DNA of 64,000 nt from JANMCE01 sp963791625 (GCA_963791625.1 CAWBTA010000006.1:1922001-1986000); one strand, 5' to 3'. Shown: positions 24,378 to 33,414, counted from the stretch's first letter. Made by a program: numbers and translations. Notes: generated by a model not told the origin, from the sequence alone.

Positions 24378-25487
24378 ATGTCCCGTTCCCTTCGCTTCAC
24401 CGCTCTCGCCGTCGGCGGCATGCTTGTCATCGCCGGATGTGGCTCGTCGAAGACCACCACCAAAGGCGCCGCTACCGTTGGCACCGTCACTGCCAAGGCC
24501 ATCAGTGCCGATCGCTGCGCCGAGAACAAGAAGGCCGGAAAGATCACCTACCTCACCGGGTTTGACTTCGCTGCGTCGGCTTCCATCGTCGAAGTGACCG
24601 TGGCCAAGGAGAAGGGCTACTTCGAAAAGATGTGTCTTGATGTCGAGATGAAGGCCGGGTTCTCCGCCGCCAACTACCCGCTCGTGGCGGCCAACACGGC
24701 GCAGTTCGCATCAGCCGGTTCCTATGTGGAAACGCTGAATTTCGCCAAGGACGGCGCCGAGTTCGTCACCGTTGCCGTGGACGGCAAGATCGGTATCGAT
24801 GCCCTCCTGGTAAAGCCGGAGATCACCAAGCTGGCCGATCTGAAGGGAAAGAAGATCGGCATCAAGGGCGCGCTCCCGCCGGCCGAAGTTGCCATGCTGA
24901 ACAAGGCCGGGCTGAAGCAGGGCACCGATTACGAGGAGGTTTCGCTCCAGGGCTTTGACCCGAACCAGCACTGGGCCACGCCGATCATGGCGCTGCCCGT
25001 CTACAAGTCGAACGAGCCCGGCCAGCTCGATGCCAAGGGCCAGAAGTACACCATGTTCGATCCGGCCAAGGAAGGCATCCCGGGCAGCTTCGGTCTGATC
25101 TACACCAACAAGAAGTTCCACGATGAACACCCGACTGCTGTGCAGGACTTCCTGCGTGCTGCCATGAAGGGCATGGAAGACGCCATCGCCAACCCCGACG
25201 CCGCGGTTGCATCATCGTTCAAGAAGATCACCGAGGGCGGGAACAAGAACTTCCTGCAACCCGACGGCGAGAAATTCCGCTGGGGCATCGAATCGAAGAT
25301 CGTCACCGACAACACACCCAAGGGCGAAGGCATCGGCATCGTTCATCGTGCCGATCTCGACAAGCAGGTAGCCGCCTACACCGCGGCAGGTGTCTTCAAG
25401 ACCGCCCCGAAGGTCGACGGCACTTACGACGACACACTCGCCAACGGCGTCTACGACAAAGCCGGCAAGGTCATCTGGCCGGCATAG
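24378..25487 (+). CDS. ABC substrate-binding lipoprotein, NMT1/ThiY-like
   Basis: 369 residues. A lipoprotein signal peptide with lipobox VIAGC (Cys near 21) anchors it outside the membrane. The mature part follows the NMT1/THI5-like periplasmic fold: TYLTGFDFAASASIVEVTVA, KEKGYFEKMCLDVEMK, then DLKGKKIGIKGALPP. Family members bind pyrimidine precursors, riboflavin, sulfonates or aromatic acids, so the ligand is open. It starts 4 bp after the TetR stop with AAAGG upstream and is probably read from the TetR promoter. It ends an operon convergent with ribF. Confidence 0.88.
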   Translation: MSRSLRFTALAVGGMLVIAGCGSSKTTTKGAATVGTVTAKAISADRCAENKKAGKITYLTGFDFAASASIVEVTVAKEKGYFEKMCLDVEMKAGFSAANYPLVAANTAQFASAGSYVETLNFAKDGAEFVTVAVDGKIGIDALLVKPEITKLADLKGKKIGIKGALPPAEVAMLNKAGLKQGTDYEEVSLQGFDPNQHWATPIMALPVYKSNEPGQLDAKGQKYTMFDPAKEGIPGSFGLIYTNKKFHDEHPTAVQDFLRAAMKGMEDAIANPDAAVASSFKKITEGGNKNFLQPDGEKFRWGIESKIVTDNTPKGEGIGIVHRADLDKQVAAYTAAGVFKTAPKVDGTYDDTLANGVYDKAGKVIWPA

Positions 25488-25607
25488 CGCCGCGACTGTT
25501 TCGCGTCCAGATACACGCGGAAGATTCGGACTCACACTGCGATATCGAACGGGACGATCATGGGGGAGTCGCCAAGCTGTATGTCGGCTTCATCCTCGAA
25601 GAACAAC

Positions 25608-26558
25608 TCAAGTGCTTCGATCAAGTGCTTTGCGGGTGGCTTCGATGTCGTGGGCGAGCTGTTGGCGGAGCGAGTCGATACCGTCGAATTTGCGCTCGCT
25701 ACGCAGGAAAGCGACGAAGCGAACCTTGGCCGGCTCGCCGTAGAGATCGCCTTGGAAGTCAAGGAGGTGTGCTTCGAGCAGAGAGTGATCGGTGTGGGCG
25801 TAGAACGTGGGGCGTCGCCCAAGGTTGATCGCGCACTTGTGCACGCTGCCGTCGGGCCGCTCGTAGAAGCCGGCATAGACGCCATCGGCCGGCAGGCAAA
25901 CTTGATTGGGAATCTCGACGTTGGCGGTAGGGAAGCCGAGCAACCGACCGCGCTGGTCGCCCGCGACAACGATGCCGCGGCCCTCAAACGGGCGGCCCAG
26001 CAGTCGTGCCGCGACTTCGACCTGACCACCGGCGAGGGCGCGGCGTATGGCGGTTGAACTGATCGACTCGGTCACGCCATCACTTCGTTCGATCAAGGGC
26101 AGGCCCTCCACGTCGAAACCTTCGGTCTGGCCGAGTTTGGTGAGGAACGCGACGTTGCCGCTGCGGTCGTGGCCAAAGTGGAAGTCTTCGCCTACCACGA
26201 CGGTCTGAGCCGAGAGGCACCGTACCAAAACGTCGTTCGCCCACTGCGAAGCCGAGAGCTCCGACATCGCATGGTCGAAGTGGAGCACGACGACGGCGTC
26301 GATGCCGGTGGCTTCGAGAAGCTCGAGCTTCTGCTCAAGGTCGGTGATGAGTTGTGGCGCCGACTCGGGCCGCACGATAGACGCCGGGTGACGGTCGAAG
26401 GTGACGACCGCCGAGGCACAGCCCTGGGCCTTGGCCTTCGCCCGCACTTCGGCGATGACGGCCTGGTGACCGAGATGTACGCCGTCGTACGCGCCGATGG
26501 TGACCACCGTTCCCCGGTCACGAAAGTGTGGCTGCGAAAGATCCCGAATCACCTGCAC
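25608..26558 (-). CDS. ribF: Bifunctional riboflavin kinase/FAD synthetase
   Basis: Makes FMN and then FAD. The N-terminal adenylyltransferase domain has GAYDGVHLGHQA near 23-34 and the SSTAIR motif (ISSTAIRRAL); the C-terminal kinase domain has GRLLGFPTANVE and the NLGRRPTF motif. From the GTG at 26558 (MQVIRDLSQ) the protein is 316 residues, the normal length, with AGGG 8 bases upstream. The open frame continues upstream through truB but has no family similarity there. It follows truB after about 50 bp, a conserved actinobacterial order. Confidence 0.93.
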   Translation of the reverse strand: MQVIRDLSQPHFRDRGTVVTIGAYDGVHLGHQAVIAEVRAKAKAQGCASAVVTFDRHPASIVRPESAPQLITDLEQKLELLEATGIDAVVVLHFDHAMSELSASQWANDVLVRCLSAQTVVVGEDFHFGHDRSGNVAFLTKLGQTEGFDVEGLPLIERSDGVTESISSTAIRRALAGGQVEVAARLLGRPFEGRGIVVAGDQRGRLLGFPTANVEIPNQVCLPADGVYAGFYERPDGSVHKCAINLGRRPTFYAHTDHSLLEAHLLDFQGDLYGEPAKVRFVAFLRSERKFDGIDSLRQQLAHDIEATRKALDRST

Positions 26559-26607
26559 GGTTCTGACCCTATCGTCCACGGCGCGCCATGGCCGATGCGT
26601 ACAACCC

Positions 26608-27441
26608 TTACGACAGCTCGGGCACCACGACCGCGGGTTTGGCTTCGTCGCCGTTTGCTTCGAACATCGCCAACAGGTTGCCTTCAACGTCACAGACGGC
26701 CCATGGGCCATCACCCTCGAACAATGGCAACGAGCGGCCGTGGCGCACAAGGCGGGCCTGGTCGTCATCAACGGTGACGGTGGCATAGTCACGCAGGCCA
26801 CGGGCCATCGGCCAGACCTCGCATTGGTCAGGGGCGGCTGCTTCGGCGACGGTGAACGAGCCAATGGCGGTGCGACGCAGCTTGCGCACATGCGCTCCCC
26901 CGCCGAGCAGTTCACCAAGGTCGGCAGCCAGCGTACGGATGTAGGTGCCGCTGGAGCACTGCACCTCGATGGCGAACACGAGCGGATCTTGGGTGGCATT
27001 GACATCGTAGCGGTAGACCGTGACGGGCCGGGCCTCACGGTCGACTTCGATACCTTCGCGTGCCAATTCGTGCAGACGCTTACCGTCGATTCGGATGGCC
27101 GACACCATGGGTGGTACCTGCATGATGGGGCCGGTGAGGTGGGCGGCGGCCAGTTCGCGGGCCTGCTCAAGGGTCACCCCGGTCATGTCGAACGTGGCGG
27201 TCACCTCGCCCGAATCGTCGAGCGTGTTGGTGGTGGAGCCAAGCACGACCTCAGCCGTGTAGGTCTTGGGCAGATCGGTCAGGTAGCGCAGGAATCGGGT
27301 GAGGTTGCCTACACCGCACAACAGCACGCCGGTGGCATCGGGGTCGAGCGTTCCGGAGTGACCGATGCGACGCTCCCCCAGTCGACGGCGCAGCAGACCG
27401 ACCACGTCGTGACTGGTCATGCCGGCCGGCTTATCCACCAC
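26608..27441 (-). CDS. truB: tRNA pseudouridine-55 synthase (start uncertain)
   Basis: Isomerises U55 in the T-loop of tRNA. The catalytic motif GTLDPDATG carries Asp33 (numbered from GTG 27441), followed by the PUA-like C-terminal domain. From that GTG the protein begins MVDKPAGMTSHDVV. The in-frame sequence upstream encodes AKRRPATLHGLC, which looks like the real N-terminus of TruB proteins, but the only codon available before it is ATA at 27480, overlapping the rbfA stop TAG. A true start there would need ATA initiation or a base error. Co-directional with rbfA and ribF. Confidence 0.92.
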   Translation of the reverse strand: MVDKPAGMTSHDVVGLLRRRLGERRIGHSGTLDPDATGVLLCGVGNLTRFLRYLTDLPKTYTAEVVLGSTTNTLDDSGEVTATFDMTGVTLEQARELAAAHLTGPIMQVPPMVSAIRIDGKRLHELAREGIEVDREARPVTVYRYDVNATQDPLVFAIEVQCSSGTYIRTLAADLGELLGGGAHVRKLRRTAIGSFTVAEAAAPDQCEVWPMARGLRDYATVTVDDDQARLVRHGRSLPLFEGDGPWAVCDVEGNLLAMFEANGDEAKPAVVVPELS

Positions 27442-27476
27442 ACATAAGCCGTGCAGCGTGGCGGGGCGACGCTTGG

Positions 27477-27899
27477 CTATGACTCGTCCTCTTGAGGCAC
27501 CTCGGGGCGAACCGGAATGGGGTTGTCCCGCAGGATCTCTTCGATGCGGGCGGCTGAGCGGATGACCTTGTCGGGTTGGAACGACAAGATGGGCGTCTTG
27601 CGGGCAGTGATCTGCTTGCCGATCGCAGCCTGCAGCTTCACTCGCTGTTGCGTGAACGCCGCCAGGATCTGCTCGTCACCAGATTCACCCGCGAGTGAGT
27701 CGTAGGTGACGATGGCTCGGTTGAGATCCTGATCGACATCGACCGTCGTGATGGTTACCAGTTCCAGCCGGTCGTCCTCGATGCGTTCAAGTTCGTCGGC
27801 GATGATCTCGCGGAGAAGCTCGTTCAACCGAGCCGTGCGGGGCACGTTGTGGGAAGTTGCATTGGTTGTTCGTCGTCGTTTCGGTGCGCCTCGGCTCAT
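27477..27899 (-). CDS. rbfA: Ribosome-binding factor A
   Basis: 140 residues from the ATG at 27899, which overlaps the ylxP stop (ATGA). It is a KH-like 30S maturation factor that helps 16S rRNA 5' end processing and cold adaptation. Family features: the N-terminal helix RTARLNELLREIIADELERI, the strand VTITTVDVDQDLNRAIVTYD and the helix-turn VIRSAARIEEILRDN near the end. The first 20 residues are basic (SRGAPKRRR). It belongs to the infB-ylxP-rbfA-truB-ribF run. Confidence 0.93.
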   Translation of the reverse strand: MSRGAPKRRRTTNATSHNVPRTARLNELLREIIADELERIEDDRLELVTITTVDVDQDLNRAIVTYDSLAGESGDEQILAAFTQQRVKLQAAIGKQITARKTPILSFQPDKVIRSAARIEEILRDNPIPVRPEVPQEDES

Positions 27900-28180
27900 T
27901 CGATCCAGCTCCGTTCCATCGACAGGACCGCAACCTCTGGGTGCGACCACACAAACCGTTCCACTTCGTCTATCACGTCCGACAGATGATCAGCCGACGC
28001 ACCGACAACAGCAAAGCCCATCGAGCAGCGCTGCCACGTGTCCTGATGATCCACCTCAGCGGAAGAAACGCCAAACCGACGCTTCGCACCATCGAGGATC
28101 GGGCGAATGACCGCCCGCTTCTCCTTCAACGAGTGACAGTCGTTCATATGAAGTTCCGCCCGAAGCGCCAACACAAACAT
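27896..28180 (-). CDS. ylxP: DUF503 (YlxP-like) protein
   Basis: 94 residues, full length for DUF503. The family pattern is clear: LALRAELHMNDCHSLKEKR at the start, RFGVSSAEVDHQDTWQRC in the middle and FAVVGAS. YlxP homologues lie between infB and rbfA in many bacteria and have been linked to ribosome maturation; its molecular role is not settled. The ATG at 28180 immediately follows a 13-bp hairpin, leaving no room for an ordinary ribosome-binding site. The stop overlaps rbfA by 4 bases. Confidence 0.9.
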   Translation of the reverse strand: MFVLALRAELHMNDCHSLKEKRAVIRPILDGAKRRFGVSSAEVDHQDTWQRCSMGFAVVGASADHLSDVIDEVERFVWSHPEVAVLSMERSWIE

Positions 28181-28209
28181 GGGTTGGCGAGGTTACCCTC
28201 GCCAACCCA
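28180..28209 (-). terminator. Perfect 13-bp hairpin filling the infB-ylxP gap
   Basis: TGGGTTGGCGAGG (28180-28192) and CCTCGCCAACCCA (28197-28209) pair without mismatch around a 4-base loop, read GTAA (a GNRA tetraloop) on the minus strand. The stem starts right after the infB stop at 28211 and ends on the first base of the ylxP ATG; the ylxP codons ATG TTT GTG TTG supply a T-rich tail. It could be an attenuator, a processing site or a translational block. Confidence 0.75.
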
Positions 28210-28210
28210 C

Positions 28211-31201
28211 TCACGTACGAGGGATTTCTTTTTCTTCGTAGGTTTCGATGACGTCGCCGGGCTTGAGGTCCTGGAAGTCACTGAGAGCGATACCGCACTC
28301 GAAGCCTTCACGAACCTCACGCACGTCGTCCTTGAAGCGCTTGAGCGTCTGAATGGCGCCCTTCCAAATGATGGTGCCCTCCCGGAGGAAGCGAACCTTG
28401 GAACCGCGGGTGATGACACCGTTGAGCACGTAGCAACCGGCGATGGCACCAATGCGGGGAACCCGGAAGATTTCACGCACTTCGGCATCACCCGTAACCA
28501 CTTCTTCGAAGACGGGAGCGAGCAGACCGAGCATGGCCTTTTCGATGTCTTCAAGGACCTGGTAGATGATTTCGTAGGCACGAATCTCGACCTGCTCAAC
28601 CTGCGCCATTTCGCGAGCCTTGCGGTCGGGACGCACGTTGAAGCCGATGATGGTGGCGTTCGTGGTAGCCGCCAGCGTGATGTCGTTCTCGCTGATGCCG
28701 CCCACGCCACGATGGACGAAGGCCAGCTTGACGTCATCACGTTCAAGGCGACGCAATGCTTCGGTGAGGGCTTCGAGTGAACCCTGCACGTCGGCTTTGA
28801 CCACCAGGTTGAGCGTGGCCTGCTCACCCTTTTGGATACGGTCGAAGATGTCTTCGAGCTTGACGCCACCCTGTACACGGGCGTCACCACGCTGGGCCTT
28901 GAGCTTCTGTCGAATCTCACGAGCTTCGGCGACCGTCTTTGCCGTCTTCAGGTCGGGAGCGGTACGGAACTCATCACCGGCGCGGGGCACGGCCGAAAGA
29001 CCGAGCACCTGCACGGGCATGGACGGACCGGCCTCCTTGACTTGCTGACCCTTGTCATCGATGAGCGCACGCACGGAACCCCACGCGGCACCGGCGACGA
29101 TGGGGTCACCGATCTTGAGGGTGCCCTTGTCGACTAAGACGGTGGCAACGGGGCCACGACCGGTATCGAGGTTGGCTTCAAGCACGGTGCCCTTGGCCCG
29201 ACCCGTCGGGTTGGCCGTGAGCTCTTCGAGTTCGGCGACGGCGGTGAGCTGCTCGAGCAGATCGTCGATACCGAGTTCCTGCTGAGCCGACATTTCGACG
29301 CAGATGGTGTCGCCACCCCAGCTCTCGGGAACAAGCTCCTGTTCGGCCAGACCGGCGTAGACGCGCTGCACGTCGGCGTTCTCTTTGTCGATCTTGTTGA
29401 TGGCAACAATGATCGGCACTTCGGCCGCTTTGGCGTGGTTGATGGCTTCAATCGTTTGTGGCATGACGCCGTCGTCGGCCGCAACCATCAACACGACGAT
29501 GTCGGTGACATTGGCACCACGTGCACGCATCTTGGAGAACGCGGCGTGACCGGGGGTGTCGATGAAGGTGACCGGATGACCGTCATAGACCGCCTGGTAG
29601 GCACCGATGTGCTGGGTGATGCCACCGGACTCGCCCGACACGACGTTGGCCTTGCGGATCTTGTCGAGCAGCGTGGTCTTACCGTGGTCGACGTGACCCA
29701 TGACGGTGACGATGGGCGGGCGAGTCTGCTGCAACTCGGGATCGTCGTCATCGTCGTCGTTGAAGAGCGCCTGCAACTCAAGCTCTTCTTGCATGCCTGG
29801 CTCAACCAGCAGAATCTCGGCGCCGATTTCGAGGCCGAACACTTCCATCTGATCGTCGGACAACGCCATAGTGGCGGTGACCATTTCGCCCTGCTGCAAA
29901 AGGAACCGAACGACGTCGGCTGCGGTGCGGTTCAGCTTGGGCGCAAAGTCCTGCGCCGATGAACCACGCTCGACCACGATGGTGCCCGCAGGTACGGGAC
30001 GATCACTGGCCGAGTAATTCTTCATTGATGGAGCGAGTTCGTCTCCACCACGACGGCGACGCGAGCTACGACGCTTCGGTGCACGACGCTGCGAGTTCGG
30101 GCGTCCGCCCGGACCGCGCGGCGGACCACCGGTACCACCACCGGGAGCTGCGCCGCCGGGGCCGCCGCCAGGACCACCGGGACGACCAGCGAAACCGCCA
30201 CCGGGACCACCGGGACGACCGGCAAAACCGCCACCGGGACCACCGGGACGACCGGCACCTGCACCGGGACCGCCGGGACGACCGGCGAACGACGGACGCG
30301 CACCACCGGGGCCGGACGGGCGCGGACTACCGGGACCGCGGCCGGGTCCGGCGGGTGCCGGACGAGCCATGGGCTTGCCGCCACCGGGGGGCGGTGGAAT
30401 GGGACGACCCGTGGGCGACAACGGAATGCCACCACCCGGAGGCGGCGGGATCGGTCGACCGGTGGGAGACGTGGGACGGCCGGGCGGCGGACCAGCCGGA
30501 CGAGGAGGAGCCGGCGCGCGGGGCGGAGCGACCGCGCCTTCGCGGGCGACAGGAGCCAGGGGGCGGCCCGGCGGCGGACCGGCCGGACGTGGCGGCATGC
30601 CAGCAGGGCGAACCGGAGTGGCCGTCTCTTCACCGCGACCACTGGAGATGACACCGGCCGGGCGAGCCTCTTCCGTTTCGACCGGCGCGGGCGCAACGAC
30701 CGGCGCTGGCGCTACGACCACAGCAGCAGCGACGTCGGGGACGACCGGGGCAACGTCAACCACGGGCGCGACAATCGGGGCCGGCGGCGCGACAGGGGCC
30801 TCACCAACGGGGGCGGGCGGAGGTGTCGGCTTGTCGACCGCAGGCGGAACAGCAGCGACAATCTTCTCGACGACCGGTGCTTCGACGACAACCGGGGCTG
30901 GAGCTTCGACGACCGGCTTGGCCTCAACGACCTCGGCTGGTGCCGCGGTCTCCGCTGCGGCTTGGGCCGCGGCAGCCTTCTTGGTCGGCTTCTTACCCGG
31001 CTTGGGCGGCTCTTCGGGTTGGACGTCCCGCTTCAGGCCGTCCTTCTCCGCGCGACGGCGAACCCGGTCACCCTGGGCTTCCTCGATGGAGGATGAATGG
31101 CTCTTGATGCCAATGCCGAGAACATTGCACAGGTCAACCGCCTCTTTATTCGTGAGGCCGAGCTCTTTAGCGAGCTCATGGACCCTGATCTTTCCTGCCA
31201 C
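28211..31201 (-). CDS. infB: Translation initiation factor IF-2
   Basis: GTPase that delivers initiator tRNA to the 30S subunit. Start at GTG 31201 (MAGKIRVHELAKELG), the canonical actinobacterial beginning; a TTG at 31231 adds 10 residues. Order: IF2-N domain, a long disordered Ala/Pro/Val region, a Gly/Pro/Arg-rich repeat region, a second IF2-N domain, then the GTPase with GHVDHGKTTLLDKIR, DTPGHAAF and NKID, domain II, and the C-terminal fMet-tRNA domain. At 996 residues it is long, as usual for high-GC actinobacteria. Preceded by ylxR and nusA. Confidence 0.97.
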   Translation of the reverse strand: MAGKIRVHELAKELGLTNKEAVDLCNVLGIGIKSHSSSIEEAQGDRVRRRAEKDGLKRDVQPEEPPKPGKKPTKKAAAAQAAAETAAPAEVVEAKPVVEAPAPVVVEAPVVEKIVAAVPPAVDKPTPPPAPVGEAPVAPPAPIVAPVVDVAPVVPDVAAAVVVAPAPVVAPAPVETEEARPAGVISSGRGEETATPVRPAGMPPRPAGPPPGRPLAPVAREGAVAPPRAPAPPRPAGPPPGRPTSPTGRPIPPPPGGGIPLSPTGRPIPPPPGGGKPMARPAPAGPGRGPGSPRPSGPGGARPSFAGRPGGPGAGAGRPGGPGGGFAGRPGGPGGGFAGRPGGPGGGPGGAAPGGGTGGPPRGPGGRPNSQRRAPKRRSSRRRRGGDELAPSMKNYSASDRPVPAGTIVVERGSSAQDFAPKLNRTAADVVRFLLQQGEMVTATMALSDDQMEVFGLEIGAEILLVEPGMQEELELQALFNDDDDDDPELQQTRPPIVTVMGHVDHGKTTLLDKIRKANVVSGESGGITQHIGAYQAVYDGHPVTFIDTPGHAAFSKMRARGANVTDIVVLMVAADDGVMPQTIEAINHAKAAEVPIIVAINKIDKENADVQRVYAGLAEQELVPESWGGDTICVEMSAQQELGIDDLLEQLTAVAELEELTANPTGRAKGTVLEANLDTGRGPVATVLVDKGTLKIGDPIVAGAAWGSVRALIDDKGQQVKEAGPSMPVQVLGLSAVPRAGDEFRTAPDLKTAKTVAEAREIRQKLKAQRGDARVQGGVKLEDIFDRIQKGEQATLNLVVKADVQGSLEALTEALRRLERDDVKLAFVHRGVGGISENDITLAATTNATIIGFNVRPDRKAREMAQVEQVEIRAYEIIYQVLEDIEKAMLGLLAPVFEEVVTGDAEVREIFRVPRIGAIAGCYVLNGVITRGSKVRFLREGTIIWKGAIQTLKRFKDDVREVREGFECGIALSDFQDLKPGDVIETYEEKEIPRT
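30170..30300 (-). repeat. infB: Tandem Gly-Pro-Arg repeats within infB
   Basis: Within the disordered part of IF-2 a unit of about 11 residues, close to FAGRPGGPGGG, repeats roughly four times, giving near-identical DNA copies of about 33 bp. Such repeats vary in number between strains through slippage and are prone to assembly errors. No role beyond a flexible RNA- or ribosome-binding linker can be inferred. Confidence 0.7.
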
Positions 31202-31248
31202 GTGCGCGGTGAACCTTTCGTCGAGCCCCAACCATCGGAGCGAACACT

Positions 31249-31548
31249 TCAGTGTGACACGTTCGGGGGTGTCACTCCGAATACAAACTGCAAATCAGCC
31301 GTTGCCTGCGGCTTGATCGAGCATCGCAGCGCCCGGTCAAACCCCTTCTTTTGAAGAGCCCGTGTCAAACACGACGGTGAGTGATCACAAAGCCACGCTC
31401 CCCGCCCGGGGGCGGTACGGCTCGCAGCGAGGATACCGTCAACCAGCGCAATCCGAGTGAGTTCGGACTGCGGCGCCCGGCGCCGGCAGCCGATGCAGGT
31501 TCGCACCGGGCCGACGCCGATCAGGTCATTCGACGGTTTCAGCCGCAT
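31249..31548 (-). CDS. ylxR: YlxR-family RNA-binding protein (DUF448)
   Basis: 99 residues. The YlxR signature VRTCIGCRRRAPQSEL appears at 15-30 and GRGAWLC follows mid-protein. These small basic proteins lie between nusA and infB in most bacteria and have been described as nucleoid- or RNA-binding; the precise job is unsettled. The ATG at 31548 would overlap the end of nusA by 23 bases; the alternative GTG at 31506, directly before RTCIGC, would remove the overlap. Confidence 0.9.
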   Translation of the reverse strand: MRLKPSNDLIGVGPVRTCIGCRRRAPQSELTRIALVDGILAASRTAPGRGAWLCDHSPSCLTRALQKKGFDRALRCSIKPQATADLQFVFGVTPPNVSH

Positions 31549-32749
31549 CGCCCTGCGCCGGCTCGGCGATTACGTCGGCTGCCGGTTCGGCCGTCGACGC
31601 ATCAGCCGGAGCCTCTGCCGGAGCATCGGCGCCGGGTTCGCCGGCCGACCATTCCTTAGCCGACACGACGGATCCGTCGGGCGAATGGAACTCCATCTCA
31701 CCCGTGTCGGCATTGGCGATCCACTGACCTTCGGCGTATTCGCCGCCCTCGCGGTAGATGCCGGCTTCCTCTTCGGCCAGCTGTGTCTCGGACTTGATGT
31801 CGACGCGCCAACCGGTGAGACGGGCGGCGAGACGAGCGTTCTGGCCCTCCTTACCGATAGCCAAGCTGAGCTGGTAATCGGGCACGATGACCTCGGCGAT
31901 GCCCGTGTCTTCATGGATGCGCACCTCGGTCACCTTGGCTGGCGACAGCGCCTTGGCCACGAAGTCGGCCTGGTCTTCGGAGAAGGGGACGATGTCGATC
32001 TTCTCGCCCCGCAACTCGGTGACGACCATGCGCACACGAGCGCCGCGGGCACCGACGCACGCCCCGACGGGGTCGACGTTGTGGTCATTGGAGTGCACGG
32101 CGATCTTGGTGCGATGACCTGGTTCCCGGGCACAGGCCTTGATCTCGACAATGCCGTCGGCAATCTCGGGAACTTCGAGCTCGAACAGGCGCTTGATGAG
32201 CCCGGGGTGGGTGCGGGACACGACAATCTGCGGACCCTTGGCTGTGCGGCGCACTTCAACGATGTAGGCCTTGAGACGGGCGTTCGGCTCGGGACGCTCG
32301 TAGGGAACCTGCTCGGCCTGGGGCAGCAGAGCTTCGACTTTACCCAGGTCAAGCAGCGTGTAACGGCTGTCGGACTGCTGGATGATACCGGTAACGATGT
32401 CGCCCTCGCGGTTGGCGTACTCCTCGAACTTGCGGTCGCGCTCGGCCTCGCGGATGCGCTGGTTCATCACCTGACGGAACGTCTGCGCGGCGATACGACC
32501 GAGCTCGTTCTTGTTGGGCGTATCGTCCCGGGCGTTGACCCAGTTGAGGTCGTCGTCGAGGTCATACGCGATGAAGTTGATGCCCATGGTGTCGGGATCA
32601 ATCTGCACTTCGACTTCGTCGGCAGCACCGGGGCGACGCTTGTAGGCGCTCACAAGGGCGTCTGCGAGAACCTGCAGCAACGTCTCAACGCTGATGCCCT
32701 TTTCGGTCGCCAACATGCGTACCGCTTCGTTCATGTCAATGTCGCTCAT
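31526..32749 (-). CDS. nusA: Transcription termination/antitermination factor NusA
   Basis: 407 residues from the ATG at 32749, which overlaps the rimP stop (ATGA) and has AAGGGAAGG upstream. Order: N-terminal RNA-polymerase-binding domain (MSDIDMNEAVRMLATEKGIS), S1 domain (GDIVTGIIQQSDSRYTLLDLG) and two KH domains (VGACVGARGARVRMVVTEL and IGKEGQNARLAARLTGW). The last 60 residues are acidic and Ala-rich, replacing the acidic repeats of E. coli NusA. Part of the rimP-nusA-ylxR-infB operon. Confidence 0.96.
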   Translation of the reverse strand: MSDIDMNEAVRMLATEKGISVETLLQVLADALVSAYKRRPGAADEVEVQIDPDTMGINFIAYDLDDDLNWVNARDDTPNKNELGRIAAQTFRQVMNQRIREAERDRKFEEYANREGDIVTGIIQQSDSRYTLLDLGKVEALLPQAEQVPYERPEPNARLKAYIVEVRRTAKGPQIVVSRTHPGLIKRLFELEVPEIADGIVEIKACAREPGHRTKIAVHSNDHNVDPVGACVGARGARVRMVVTELRGEKIDIVPFSEDQADFVAKALSPAKVTEVRIHEDTGIAEVIVPDYQLSLAIGKEGQNARLAARLTGWRVDIKSETQLAEEEAGIYREGGEYAEGQWIANADTGEMEFHSPDGSVVSAKEWSAGEPGADAPAEAPADASTAEPAADVIAEPAQGDAAETVE

Positions 32750-33369
32750 GATGCAGCCTTCCCTTGAGGATCTTCGGTTTTCGGTGTAGCGGTTTTGGGT
32801 GTTGCGGCCTTCACTCTGGCCGGTGTCTTTGCCGGTGCTTTGACCTTTGCGGGCGCGTTGATCTTGGTCTTGTTTGCCGTGACGATGCCGGTTTCGGCCT
32901 TTTCGGTCTTGGCCCACTCGAACACGGTGCGAGCCCGGTCGATCTCGCCGTAGGCCAGGCGACGTTCGAGAAGTTCCTTACCCTTGGTGAACGTAACGGT
33001 GATGCCATTGTCGTCAGCCGTGGACAGCACGCCCTGGACGCGACGATCGCCCTCGACCGAGGCGTGGGTGCGCACGTTCACCGTCCAGCCAATGATGCGC
33101 TGGAAGTGCGTTGGCGTTCGCAGGTTTCGTTCCAGACCCGGGCTCGACACCTCGAGCGTGTAGCGACCCGAGATCGGATCGACATGGTCCATCTCGCGAG
33201 ATATCAGCCGGGTAGCCAGTGCGATGGCTTCGAGGTCGACTCCGCCAGGTTTGTCGAGGGTGACCCGCACGACGCCACCGGCGTACTCGAAGTCGTAGAG
33301 ATCGAGCCCGAGATCGGCAATGATCGGCACGACCAGCGCCCTCACTCGTTCCTCTGCTGTTGCCATCAT
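32746..33369 (-). CDS. rimP: Ribosome maturation factor RimP with basic tail
   Basis: 207 residues, longer than the usual 150-190. The RimP core is seen in GLDLYDFEYAGGVVRVTLDKPGG and YTLEVSSPGLERNLRTPTHF, the most conserved part of the family, needed for 30S maturation. From about residue 165 a low-complexity tail rich in Lys, Ala, Pro and Thr follows (APAKVKAPAKTPARVKAATP), probably disordered and RNA-binding. It opens the rimP-nusA-ylxR-infB operon; a terminator at 33415-33440 isolates it from the gene upstream. Confidence 0.93.
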   Translation of the reverse strand: MMATAEERVRALVVPIIADLGLDLYDFEYAGGVVRVTLDKPGGVDLEAIALATRLISREMDHVDPISGRYTLEVSSPGLERNLRTPTHFQRIIGWTVNVRTHASVEGDRRVQGVLSTADDNGITVTFTKGKELLERRLAYGEIDRARTVFEWAKTEKAETGIVTANKTKINAPAKVKAPAKTPARVKAATPKTATPKTEDPQGKAAS

Positions 33370-33414
33370 TCACCTGCCTCTCATCGGACTCGGAAACCTC
33401 CCCAAGATGAACAA

